Origin: Flavobacterium aestivum
GTDB lineage: Bacteria > Bacteroidota > Bacteroidia > Flavobacteriales > Flavobacteriaceae
DNA: 64,000 bases
Direction: 5' to 3'
Assembly (NCBI RefSeq): GCF_026870175.2
Contig: NZ_CP113977.2
Span: 1,426,001-1,490,000 of the forward strand
Below, piece by piece: positions 33,275-41,487 of this stretch. A model generated the notes under the pieces. That model was not told the origin of the DNA and made no database searches. It saw nothing but the letters and a program-made list of their open reading frames with translations. Every line of letters starts with the position of its first letter. The first letter of the stretch is position 1. The position numbers and the translations under genes were made by a program.

Positions 33275-34600
33275 ATGGATATCAAAAGAGTAGCAATAGA
33301 CGCTGTGAATGAAACGATTGTAATGACAGTTGTTCACATGGATTACAAAGGACAAGTAGCGAAAAGAATAAACGAAAAAATGCCTTTGGCAACTGTAAAA
33401 GGATTTAGAAAAGGTCAGGTGCCAAAAGATCTTGTTGAAAAACAATACGGTAAAACCATCAAAAAGGAAGAGGTTAAGAAAGTAGTGGATTTGGCTTTGG
33501 AGCGTTTTGTACAGTCTGAAAGATTGAACCTTTTAGGAACTCCGCTTGCTAAAGAAAATGAAAATTTAGATTGGGATGCTGAAGAATTGGTTTTTGAATA
33601 TGAAATCGGTTTAGTACCACATTTTGAATTAGATCTTGAAGCTAAAAATGATATCGTAAAATATATTGTTACTGCTGATGATAAATTAATTGACGGTCAA
33701 GTAGCACGTATCCAAAAACAATTTGGTACTCCAATACCTCAAGATGTTGTTGTAGCTGACTCTGATATTACTGGAACTTTCTCTAATGAGGCAGAAGGTA
33801 TCAATAACAAAACTACAATTGCTTTGGCAATTTTTAAAGATAAAGCAACTGCTGATAAATTTATTGGTAAAAAAGCAGGTGACGTAGTTACTGTAAATAC
33901 TAAAGGTTTATTTGAAGATGACCACCAATTGATGGACTACTTGAAAGTAGGTCACGATAATGTTCACGGTTTGGCTATTGATGTTGATTTTACAATCGAG
34001 GCTATCAATGGAGCTGAATTAGCTGAATTGAACCAAGAATTGTTCGACAAACTTTTTGGAGCAGGAAATGTAGCTTCATTAGAAGAATTGAAAGCGAAAA
34101 TTAAAGAAGATGCAGAATCTCAATTCGCACAACAAGCAGACCAAAAATTATTGGCTGATGTTCAGAACTTTTTGATCGAAAACACTAAGTTTGACTTACC
34201 TTCTGAATTCTTAATCAAATGGTTGCAAACAGTTGGAGAAAAACAATTAACTCCAGAAGAGGCAGTTGTTGAATATGCAAGATCTGAAAGAGGATTGCGT
34301 TTTCAATTGATCGAAGGAAAAGCAATGGCTACAAGCAATATCCAAATTACTTTTGAAGATTTGAAAGCATTTACAACTAATACGATCAGACAACAAATGG
34401 CTCAATTTGGACAAATGAACCCAACTGACGAAGAAGTACAAGGAATTGTAGCAAGAGTTTTATCTAATCAAGAAGAAGTGAAAAGACTTTCTGATCAAGT
34501 GGTTGCAGCTAAATTACTTGAATTGTTCAAAGAAAAAGCGAATCCTACTACAAAAGAAGTTACTTACGAAGAATTTATTGCAGCTTCTTACGGAGAATAA
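33275..34600 (+). CDS. tig: Trigger factor, ribosome-associated chaperone
   Basis: Binds at the ribosome exit tunnel and guards nascent chains. 441 residues. The ribosome-binding signature is GFRKGQVPKDLVEKQYGK in the N-terminal domain (about 40-58); the central PPIase-like domain spans about 150-245 and the helical C-terminal arms follow. As in other Bacteroidota the PPIase domain is divergent. It precedes clpP and clpX in the classic tig-clpP-clpX order, but a terminator separates it from clpP. Confidence 0.95.
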   Translation: MDIKRVAIDAVNETIVMTVVHMDYKGQVAKRINEKMPLATVKGFRKGQVPKDLVEKQYGKTIKKEEVKKVVDLALERFVQSERLNLLGTPLAKENENLDWDAEELVFEYEIGLVPHFELDLEAKNDIVKYIVTADDKLIDGQVARIQKQFGTPIPQDVVVADSDITGTFSNEAEGINNKTTIALAIFKDKATADKFIGKKAGDVVTVNTKGLFEDDHQLMDYLKVGHDNVHGLAIDVDFTIEAINGAELAELNQELFDKLFGAGNVASLEELKAKIKEDAESQFAQQADQKLLADVQNFLIENTKFDLPSEFLIKWLQTVGEKQLTPEEAVVEYARSERGLRFQLIEGKAMATSNIQITFEDLKAFTTNTIRQQMAQFGQMNPTDEEVQGIVARVLSNQEEVKRLSDQVVAAKLLELFKEKANPTTKEVTYEEFIAASYGE

Positions 34601-34623
34601 TTTGTAAAAAAATAAGTATATTT

Positions 34624-34660
34624 GAGCGTCAAAATAAAATTTGTTTTGACGCTCTTTGTT
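34624..34660 (+). terminator. Terminator of tig
   Basis: GAGCGTCAAAA (34624-34634) pairs with TTTTGACGCTC (34644-34654) and is followed by a T-rich run. Confidence 0.75.
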
Positions 34661-34834
34661 TAAAATAGGTAAATGAAAGATGCTTTGAGGGGGAGTTTTA
34701 CAGACGAACTAAAGAATTATAATGAGACAGATTGTCACATAAAATAAAAAGGTATGACCTTTGCTTTACCATATAAAACAAGAAAAACATTAGAGACTAT
34801 ACTATTGAATTTATAAACTCATAAACTTTTTAAG

Positions 34835-35509
34835 ATGAACTACGGAAAAGAATTCAAAAAATTTGCAATAAAGGATCAAGGGGTAAATGCTATGTACTAT
34901 GATAAAATTGTAGCGGCTATGAATCCTAAAAATATGACTCCTTATATTATTGAAGAGCGTCAATTGAATATTTCTCAATTGGATGTTTTTTCGAGATTAA
35001 TGATGGATCGAATTATTTTCCTAGGTACAGGAATTGATGATCAAATAGCAAACATCGTTCAGGCTCAATTGTTATTTCTGGAAAGTGCAGATGCTTCAAA
35101 AGATATTCAGATTTATTTGAATTCACCAGGAGGAAGTGTTTATGCAGGTTTAGGAATTTATGATACGATGCAATACATTAAGCCAGACGTAGCTACAATT
35201 TGTACAGGAATGGCCGCTTCTATGGGAGCAGTACTTTTGTGTGCGGGTGCAGCAGGAAAACGTTCGGCTTTGCCACATTCTCGTGTAATGATTCACCAAC
35301 CATCAGGAGGAGCACAAGGTGTTGCTACAGATATGGAAATCAACTTGCGCGAAATGTTGAAATTGAAAGACGAATTATACCAAATAATTTCTCACCACTC
35401 AGGACAAACTTTCGAGAGAGTTCATAAAGACAGTGAAAGAGATTATTGGATGATAGCTGATGAGGCTAAAGAATACGGAATGATTGATGAAGTTTTAAGA
35501 AGAGGTTAA
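34835..35509 (+). CDS. clpP: ATP-dependent Clp protease proteolytic subunit
   Basis: Serine protease that forms the tetradecameric chamber of ClpXP. 224 residues. The catalytic Ser is in CTGMAASMGAVLL, the His in RVMIHQPSGGAQG and the Asp in the following helix region (KDSERDYWM). The N-terminus (about 30 residues before YIIEERQLN) is slightly longer than in E. coli. clpX follows after 84 bases, which contain an inverted repeat. Confidence 0.96.
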   Translation: MNYGKEFKKFAIKDQGVNAMYYDKIVAAMNPKNMTPYIIEERQLNISQLDVFSRLMMDRIIFLGTGIDDQIANIVQAQLLFLESADASKDIQIYLNSPGGSVYAGLGIYDTMQYIKPDVATICTGMAASMGAVLLCAGAAGKRSALPHSRVMIHQPSGGAQGVATDMEINLREMLKLKDELYQIISHHSGQTFERVHKDSERDYWMIADEAKEYGMIDEVLRRG

Positions 35510-35517
35510 AAAATGTC

Positions 35518-35565
35518 AAAAGTCGAAAGTCGAAAGTCAAAAGCAATGCTAAGGACTTTCGACTT
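35518..35565. repeat. Inverted repeat between clpP and clpX
   Basis: AAAGTCGAAAGTC (35518-35530) and GACTTTCGACTTT (35553-35565) are perfectly complementary over 13 bp. The spacer also carries a tandem GTCGAAAGTCGAAAGTC and a further partial CTTTCGGCTTT. It could be a terminator, a processing site or a simple repeat. Confidence 0.6.
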
Positions 35566-35593
35566 TAGGACTTTCGGCTTTAGACTATAAAGA

Positions 35594-36826
35594 ATGGCAA
35601 AGCAAGTATTACAATGTTCTTTCTGTGGAAGAAAGAAACCAGAAACTAATTTATTGATTGCAGGGATCGATGCACACATTTGTGATAAATGTATCGAGCA
35701 AGCACACGGAATTGTTCTGGAAGAATTAAAATCAAGTGGAGGTTCAAAACTAGTTGGGGATTTAATTTTAAAGAAACCAAAAGAAATTAGAGCTTTCCTA
35801 GATCAATACGTTATAGGACAAGAGCAAACCAAAAAAGTGATGTCAGTAGCGGTTTACAATCATTATAAACGTTTATTGCAACAGCAATTAGACGATGAAG
35901 TAGAGATTGAAAAAAGTAATATCATTATGGTAGGGCAAACTGGTACTGGTAAAACATTAGTAGCAAAAACTATTGCTAAAATGTTAGATGTGCCTCTTGC
36001 TATTGTTGATGCAACAGTTCTTACAGAAGCAGGTTATGTAGGGGAAGATGTCGAAAGTATTTTGACACGTCTTTTGCAAGCAGCAGATTATGATGTGGCC
36101 AAAGCGGAAAGAGGAATTGTTTTTATTGACGAAATTGATAAAATTGCCCGTAAGAGCGACAATCCTTCTATTACTCGTGATGTCTCTGGCGAAGGAGTGC
36201 AACAAGCTTTATTGAAATTGTTGGAAGGAACAGTAGTTAACGTGCCGCCAAAAGGAGGTCGTAAACATCCAGATCAAAAATTCGTTGAGGTCAACACCCA
36301 AAATATTTTATTTATTGCAGGTGGTGCTTTCGATGGAGTAGAACGAATCATTTCAAAACGTTTGAACCGTCAAGCAGTAGGATATTCTACATCTAAAAAT
36401 GTAGATAATATTGATAAAGACAATTTGTTGCAATATATTATCCCTAAAGATATCAAGGATTTTGGATTGATTCCTGAAATCATTGGACGTTTGCCTGTTT
36501 TGACGCACATGGATCCTCTAGATAGAGAAACTTTACGTGCGATTTTGACTCAGCCAAAAAATGCTTTAATCAAGCAATATCAAAAATTATTTTTGATGGA
36601 TGAGGTAGAATTCACCATTACAGATGAAGCGTTGGATTTTGTTGTAGAAAAAGCGCTAGAATACAAATTGGGTGCTCGTGGATTGCGTTCGTTATGCGAA
36701 GCTATCTTAACCGATGCTATGTATGAATTGCCAAGTTCTGATGATAAGAAATTAGAAATTGATACAGAATACGCCAAAGAAACATTAAATAAAAATTTAT
36801 TAAAACGTTTAGAAATAGCTTCTTAA
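35594..36826 (+). CDS. clpX: ClpX, ATPase subunit of ClpXP protease
   Basis: AAA+ unfoldase that feeds proteins into ClpP. 410 residues. N-terminal zinc finger (CSFCGRKK... CDKCIEQA), Walker [14 protein letters not shown], Walker [12 protein letters not shown], sensor regions ([13 protein letters not shown]) and the C-terminal ARGLRSL sensor-2 are all present. It ends with a strong terminator. Confidence 0.96.
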   Translation: MAKQVLQCSFCGRKKPETNLLIAGIDAHICDKCIEQAHGIVLEELKSSGGSKLVGDLILKKPKEIRAFLDQYVIGQEQTKKVMSVAVYNHYKRLLQQQLDDEVEIEKSNIIMVGQTGTGKTLVAKTIAKMLDVPLAIVDATVLTEAGYVGEDVESILTRLLQAADYDVAKAERGIVFIDEIDKIARKSDNPSITRDVSGEGVQQALLKLLEGTVVNVPPKGGRKHPDQKFVEVNTQNILFIAGGAFDGVERIISKRLNRQAVGYSTSKNVDNIDKDNLLQYIIPKDIKDFGLIPEIIGRLPVLTHMDPLDRETLRAILTQPKNALIKQYQKLFLMDEVEFTITDEALDFVVEKALEYKLGARGLRSLCEAILTDAMYELPSSDDKKLEIDTEYAKETLNKNLLKRLEIAS

Positions 36827-36851
36827 GTTTTAATTAAAAATATTTCTAGAG

Positions 36852-36880
36852 CCTGTTCGGTCATTCGAGCAGGTTTTTTT
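36852..36880 (+). terminator. Terminator of clpX
   Basis: CCTGTTCG (36852-36859) pairs with CGAGCAGG (36866-36873), with one G.T pair, and is followed by T7. Confidence 0.8.
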
Positions 36881-36934
36881 CGATCTTCATTTTTATGGGT
36901 CAGAAGTTTCTAGTTAATTATATAGACATTCCAT

Positions 36935-36993
36935 AAAATAAACAAAACAAAATAAACAAAACAAAATAAACAAAACAAAATAAACAAAACAAA
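36935..36993 (+). repeat. Four perfect tandem copies of a 14-bp unit at a translation start
   Basis: AAAATAAACAAAAC occurs four times without mismatch (36935-36990) and a fifth partial copy forms AAAATGAA, whose ATG at 36994 is the start codon of the next gene. Confidence 0.9.
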
Positions 36994-38643
36994 ATGAATT
37001 TTAAAATAAAATTATACTTACTAAGTGTCAGTTTAACTTGCTTAACAGCCTTTGCTCAAAATGAAACTCCAAAAAAGTATAATAAAAAAATAAGCGAAAC
37101 TTACAAAGAGAATAAAGCTTATAGAGGAATGATTGTAAAAAATCTGAAAGTAAGTAACACTACTTTCTCAAAGGGAAAAGAAATTTTAATATGTAATATT
37201 CAAGCTGATGACATTACAATTAAAAAAATTGATTCAGAAAAGCTAACGGTAATAAAAGAAAACAAATTTAATAAGTTTTTTGCGAAAAACTTCTATATTG
37301 TTGATTGTGTAGAGCTTAATGATAAATATTTTGTTTTTTACTCTTCTTGGGATGGTGATGCAAAAAAAGAACAGGTTTTTAGTGCGGAAATAGATTTTGG
37401 TAAATGTGAATTTGTGGGATCGCCTAAGTTACTGTTGCAAGTAGATGGCAAAGTGTCTCCTAATACTAGTTATCGTTCATATTTTAATTTAACTGAATCT
37501 TTTAATAAAAAGAGTTTTGCAATTAATTACCAAAAAGATCCTGAAAAAAATAAAGGAGATAAAAAATCGAACGACATTATTGGTATAAAAGAATTTGATG
37601 GAAACTTAAATCAAATTTTTTCTAGTGAATTTGAAATGCCTTATAATGAAAAAGCAGTTGAATATGACGATTATAGATTAAATAATAATGGTGATTTTTA
37701 TTGGTTAGGAAAAGTGTATCACGATGATAGTCATGATGATAAGAAGAAAAAGAAAGATCTTATTGCGAATTTTCATTTTGAAATTTTTACTGTAAAATCT
37801 GGTGTAAAAACAATAAAGATTGTAAAAGTAGAGGATAAAGAGAATGTTATAAATACGTTGAGTTTATTTAATACTGAAAAAGATTTTATGGTTTGTGGAG
37901 GTACATACAGTAATGGATCTTCGGATATTATGGATACGGATGGATATGTTGGTTTTAAGATTAACCCAGATGGAACAATATATGATAAAGTTTATGCTAA
38001 ATTTACTCTAGAACTTATAAAGAAATATGAAACTGACAAAGGGCAACAAAACATTGATAAAGTACTGGCTAAACTTACTAAAGGAGAAAGTAATGAGTTT
38101 ATTAGAGTGTTGTTACAAGATGTGTATGTTTGTAAAAATGGTGATTTAGTTTTTATAGGGGAGCAAAAGGATTCATACTATTCTAGTGGTAATTTACCTT
38201 CAGGGGGTGGTGGTCATACCGTTACTTTTTATAAAAATATAATAGCAGTTAAAGTAAAGCCAAATGGAAATGTGGTGTGGGAAAATAAAATCCCTAAAAA
38301 TGAAGTGAATAAATCTACTCATTGGCATGTGAATTTAAATAATAGTTACTATTTTCTTTTCATGGATAATATCCATAATATCAATTTGGCTTTAAATAAA
38401 AAACCATACGATGCTTTTGGTGGCCATGATGAATATTTGAATATTGTAAAAATTTCGGATTCAGAAGGTAGTGTAAGTGGTGGAGAAATATTTAATAATG
38501 AAGATTTTAAAAATTATGACATCAAAAAGTATGTGGCAAGTGATAGAGTCCCTTTTAAGATTTCTGAAAATGAAATTATATTTGAAATTTATCAAACAAA
38601 AAATGATTCTGGTGATGTAATGGTTAAAGTGAATTTAGATTAA
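36994..38643 (+). CDS. Secreted protein of unknown function
   Basis: 549 residues with a signal peptide (YLLSVSLTCLTAFAQ). The body has repeated beta-rich stretches with Lys-rich, hydrophilic composition, e.g. KYFVFYSSWDGDAKKEQVFS and FMVCGGTYSNGSSDIMDTDG, suggesting a beta-propeller-like fold; I recognise no catalytic motif and no C-terminal sorting domain. It is transcribed alone, flanked by terminators on both sides. Tandem 14-bp repeats immediately before the ATG could alter its expression. Confidence 0.8.
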   Translation: MNFKIKLYLLSVSLTCLTAFAQNETPKKYNKKISETYKENKAYRGMIVKNLKVSNTTFSKGKEILICNIQADDITIKKIDSEKLTVIKENKFNKFFAKNFYIVDCVELNDKYFVFYSSWDGDAKKEQVFSAEIDFGKCEFVGSPKLLLQVDGKVSPNTSYRSYFNLTESFNKKSFAINYQKDPEKNKGDKKSNDIIGIKEFDGNLNQIFSSEFEMPYNEKAVEYDDYRLNNNGDFYWLGKVYHDDSHDDKKKKKDLIANFHFEIFTVKSGVKTIKIVKVEDKENVINTLSLFNTEKDFMVCGGTYSNGSSDIMDTDGYVGFKINPDGTIYDKVYAKFTLELIKKYETDKGQQNIDKVLAKLTKGESNEFIRVLLQDVYVCKNGDLVFIGEQKDSYYSSGNLPSGGGGHTVTFYKNIIAVKVKPNGNVVWENKIPKNEVNKSTHWHVNLNNSYYFLFMDNIHNINLALNKKPYDAFGGHDEYLNIVKISDSEGSVSGGEIFNNEDFKNYDIKKYVASDRVPFKISENEIIFEIYQTKNDSGDVMVKVNLD

Positions 38644-38695
38644 GTAATATTTGTTGTTTACTGATATAGAATGGTATATATAAAATATTTTCTAA

Positions 38696-38726
38696 AACCT
38701 GCTCTATCAAAGGAGCAGGTTTTTTT
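38696..38726 (+). terminator. Terminator of the secreted-protein gene
   Basis: AACCTGCTC pairs with GAGCAGGTT around TATCAAAG and is followed by T7. Confidence 0.8.
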
Positions 38727-38787
38727 GTGTTAAAAAAGTGGATTTATTTTTAGATTATATCATTTCTATTTGTAATTTTATGAAAAA

Positions 38788-39195
38788 ATGGAAACAAAAA
38801 TTTTCTTAAATCTACCTGTAAAAGAGTTAAATAAGTCCATGGAATTTTTTACTCAACTGGGTTTTACATTCAATCCTAAGTTTACAGATGACAAAGCCGC
38901 ATGTATGATTATTGGAGATACAATTTTTTCAATGTTGATTACAGAAGAGTTTTATAAAACATTCACTAACAAAACAATTTGTGACGCTAGTAAAAACAGT
39001 GAAGTCTTGATTTCTATATCAGTAGAAAGTCGGGAAAAAGTTGATGAAATGATTGCAAATGTTATAAAAGCTGGCGGAACTGAATATATGGAAAACAAAG
39101 ATTATGGCTGGATGTACCATAGGAGTTTTCTGGATTTAGACCATCATCATTGGGAGGTTTTCTTTATGGACGAAAGTCAAATACCAGTGAGTTAA
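38788..39195 (+). CDS. VOC (glyoxalase/bleomycin-resistance fold) family protein
   Basis: 135 residues. Starts KIFLNLPVKELNKSMEFFTQLG and has the paired beta-alpha-beta-beta-beta modules of the vicinal-oxygen-chelate superfamily; GWMYHRSFLDLDHHHWEVFF near the end supplies likely metal ligands. Substrate unknown. It leads a run of five small VOC and START-like genes. Confidence 0.87.
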   Translation: METKIFLNLPVKELNKSMEFFTQLGFTFNPKFTDDKAACMIIGDTIFSMLITEEFYKTFTNKTICDASKNSEVLISISVESREKVDEMIANVIKAGGTEYMENKDYGWMYHRSFLDLDHHHWEVFFMDESQIPVS

Positions 39196-39233
39196 AACGT
39201 ATTTTTAAAATATTAGACCAATAATAAATAACA

Positions 39234-39638
39234 ATGATAACAGTACAAAATAACATTAATGCTCCAATAGAAACCGTTTGGGAATGTTGGACAAGTCCAG
39301 TGCATATTACCAAATGGAATAATGCCTCTGATGATTGGCATACTCCTTATGCAGAAAATGATTTGAGAACAGGTGGGAAATTTAAGTCTACGATGGCTTC
39401 CAAAGATGGAACCATGAGTTTTGATTTTGAAGGGGAATATACTTTGGTAGAACAAAATGAAGCGATTGAATATGTAATGGCTGATGGGAGAAAGGTTGAA
39501 GTTAGTTTTACAGTAACCCCAAATGGAGTAGATGTGATTGAAAGTTTTGATCCTGAAACCCAAAATCCAGAAGAGATGCAACGAGGAGGTTGGCAAGCTA
39601 TTTTAAATAATTTTAAAAAATATGTAGAGAGTCTTTAA
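39234..39638 (+). CDS. SRPBCC/AHSA1-domain protein
   Basis: 134-residue START-like fold: ITVQNNINAPIETVWECWTS at the start, TGGKFKSTMASKDGTMSFDF in the middle and GGWQAILNNFKKYVESL at the end, as in AHSA1/YciI-like proteins that bind small hydrophobic ligands. Follows the first VOC gene by 38 bases. Confidence 0.87.
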   Translation: MITVQNNINAPIETVWECWTSPVHITKWNNASDDWHTPYAENDLRTGGKFKSTMASKDGTMSFDFEGEYTLVEQNEAIEYVMADGRKVEVSFTVTPNGVDVIESFDPETQNPEEMQRGGWQAILNNFKKYVESL

Positions 39639-39654
39639 CCTAAAAAAAGTAAAG

Positions 39655-40065
39655 ATGGTAAAACAAGTTTGGCTCAATCTGCCTGTAAAAAATATAGAAA
39701 AATCAAAAGCCTTTTTTACTGAAATAGGTTTTTCTTTTAATGAAAAACATGACAGCGCAAGTCATACCTGCATGTTAGTTGGAGAGAATAATTTTGTTAT
39801 AATGCTTTTTGAAGAGACACAATTTGCTAGCTGTATTCAAAATAAGATTACAGACACTACGGTAAGTTCCGAAATGTTAATCTCTATTGATGCACAAAGC
39901 AGAGAAGAAGTAGATGAATTTGCAAATATAGTACAAGAAGCGGGAGGAAACGTCTTTGCTAAACCAGCAGAAAACGAAGGGTGGATGTATGGTTGTGGCT
40001 TTGCGGATTTAGACGGACATCGTTGGAATGTTTTGTATATGGACTTAAGTAAATTACCAAAATAA
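39655..40065 (+). CDS. VOC family protein
   Basis: 136 residues, a paralogue of the VOC gene at 38788 (VWLNLPVKNIEKSKAFFTEI and GWMYGCGFADLDGHRWNVLY). Likely a metal-dependent lyase, dioxygenase or resistance protein; substrate unknown. Starts 16 bases after the SRPBCC gene, so an operon is likely. Confidence 0.87.
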   Translation: MVKQVWLNLPVKNIEKSKAFFTEIGFSFNEKHDSASHTCMLVGENNFVIMLFEETQFASCIQNKITDTTVSSEMLISIDAQSREEVDEFANIVQEAGGNVFAKPAENEGWMYGCGFADLDGHRWNVLYMDLSKLPK

Positions 40066-40084
40066 AGAAATTATTTTGTAGATG

Positions 40085-40214
40085 CTAAGTCACTAAGATT
40101 CTAAGGTTCTCAATTAATGGGAAAAATGCAAAATTTTGCAAATATGAATGCGTTAATTTTTCTTTTTAACTATTTTTCAAGCCTTATAAAAGTACTAAAA
40201 TCTTAGTTACTTAG
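40085..40214. repeat. Inverted repeat pair in the VOC cluster spacer
   Basis: CTAAGTCACTAAGATT (40085-40100) and AATCTTAGTTACTTAG (40199-40214) are inverted and differ at one base. Similar ACTAAGATT/CTTAG blocks occur at about 50902-50935 and 51007-51037, so this is a dispersed family. Confidence 0.55.
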
Positions 40215-40264
40215 AAACTCAGAATCTTGAAACTAATAAATAATTAATTTAAAATTTAAAAAGT

Positions 40265-40705
40265 ATGGCAGCAATTAATCCGTATTTAGTTTTTAATGGG
40301 AACTGTGAAGAAGCATTTTTGTTTTACCAATCCGTTTTTGGAGGTGAATTCCCTTATGCAGGAAAGTTTAGTGATATGCCAAAAGATGCCAAAGGAGGTG
40401 GGGCAATATCTGAAGAAGATAAAGACAAAATTATGCATATTTGTTTACCAATAGGCAAAGATTCTGTTTTGATGGGAAGCGATAGTAACGATGCCAGCGG
40501 AGCAGTAGTTATGGGTTCAAATGTTTCAATTTCTATCAATACTGAAAGTAAAGAGGAAGCTGATAAATTATTTAATGGGCTTTCTGCAGGTGGAAATGCC
40601 TTTATGCCTATGAATCAAACCTTCTGGGGAGCTTATTTTGGGATGTTTGTAGATAAATTTGGAATTCATTGGATGGTTAATTTTGATGAAAATCCTAATA
40701 AATAA
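40265..40705 (+). CDS. PhnB-like VOC family protein
   Basis: 146 residues of the PhnB/3-demethylubiquinone-methyltransferase-like VOC subfamily: INPYLVFNGNCEEAFLFYQS, KIMHICLPIGKDSVLMGSD and WGAYFGMFVDKFGIHWMVNF. Probable small-molecule binding or conversion. It is separated from the previous genes by the inverted repeat pair and leads directly into the next gene (6 bases). Confidence 0.87.
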   Translation: MAAINPYLVFNGNCEEAFLFYQSVFGGEFPYAGKFSDMPKDAKGGGAISEEDKDKIMHICLPIGKDSVLMGSDSNDASGAVVMGSNVSISINTESKEEADKLFNGLSAGGNAFMPMNQTFWGAYFGMFVDKFGIHWMVNFDENPNK

Positions 40706-40711
40706 ATTGAT

Positions 40712-41242
40712 ATGAGAGTACTTAAAATAATAGGTTTAGGAATAATTAGTGTTATTGCACTATTGTTGTTTGTTGCACTCTTTATCTCAAATGATTATAC
40801 AGTTTCGGTTTCAACAACAATCAATAAGCCAAGACAAGAGGTTTTTGACTATGTCAAAATAGTTAAAAATCAAGAAAACTATAGTGTTTGGGTAATGCAA
40901 GATCCTAATGTAAAAATGACATATGAAGGTACAGATGGTACAGTTGGTTTTAAGGCTTCTTGGGATAGCAAAGACGATAATGTTGGAGCTGGTTCACAGA
41001 AAATTACTGCTGTTTCTGAAGATAGAATCGATGTAGATTTACATTTTGAGCGACCAATGAAAGGGGATGATAAAGCGAGTACTTTGTTGGAGCCAATCTC
41101 GGACAATCAAACAAAAATTACAGCTGAATTTTATGGACATTCACCATACCCGATGAATTTAATGATTTTTATTGGAGAGAAATTCATAAAAGATGCCCAA
41201 ACCAAGAACTTAGCCAATCTGAAAAAGATACTGGAAAAATAG
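40712..41242 (+). CDS. Membrane-anchored SRPBCC-family protein
   Basis: 176 residues: an N-terminal membrane helix (IIGLGIISVIALLLFVALFI) followed by a START-like polyketide-cyclase/SRPBCC domain (VSVSTTINKPRQEVFDYVKI ... FYGHSPYPMNLMIFIGEKFI). Likely binds a lipid or other hydrophobic ligand outside the cytoplasmic membrane. Cotranscribed with the PhnB-like gene. Confidence 0.85.
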   Translation: MRVLKIIGLGIISVIALLLFVALFISNDYTVSVSTTINKPRQEVFDYVKIVKNQENYSVWVMQDPNVKMTYEGTDGTVGFKASWDSKDDNVGAGSQKITAVSEDRIDVDLHFERPMKGDDKASTLLEPISDNQTKITAEFYGHSPYPMNLMIFIGEKFIKDAQTKNLANLKKILEK

Positions 41243-41276
41243 TCTCAGTTGTTGTTTAACACGATGATAGTAAAAT

Positions 41277-41316
41277 TAAAAGCCATTCAGAAATTTAATT
41301 TTTGAATGGCTTTTTT
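41277..41316 (+). terminator. Terminator after the VOC/SRPBCC genes
   Basis: AAAAGCCATTCA pairs with TGAATGGCTTTT, with inner AAAT/ATTT, followed by T6. The A-rich left flank may let it also end the minus-strand lipoprotein transcript. Confidence 0.75.
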
Positions 41317-41349
41317 GAATTTTATAGCAATGTTGAATATTTCTATGAA

Positions 41350-41484
41350 TCAAGAAATTCTATCAGTATTTGTTTTATGAGTAATCTCAACGCATCGTTT
41401 TCCTCCGCTTCCGCCACAAACACGGCCAGATGAACTGCAGGAAGAAATAATTATAGTAATTAGCAGAAGAGAAATATATTTCAT
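41350..41484 (-). CDS. 44-residue lipoprotein downstream of GH3
   Basis: A short gene, 44 codons plus stop. The signal peptide MKYISLLLITIIIS is followed by a lipobox (I-S-S-C at residues 13-16) and a small Gly/Ser/Cys-rich tail (SSSGRVCGGSGGKRC). The ATG lies 3 bases after the GH3 stop, which supports translational coupling and reality of the gene despite its length. No known family; a small envelope lipoprotein is the plain reading. Confidence 0.6.
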   Translation of the reverse strand: MKYISLLLITIIISSCSSSGRVCGGSGGKRCVEITHKTNTDRIS

Positions 41485-41487
41485 AAT

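Noticed and set aside
36935..36990. CRISPR or origin-like iterons
   Set aside because: Contiguous 14-bp units without spacers; no dnaA or rep gene and no DnaA-box clusters nearby.
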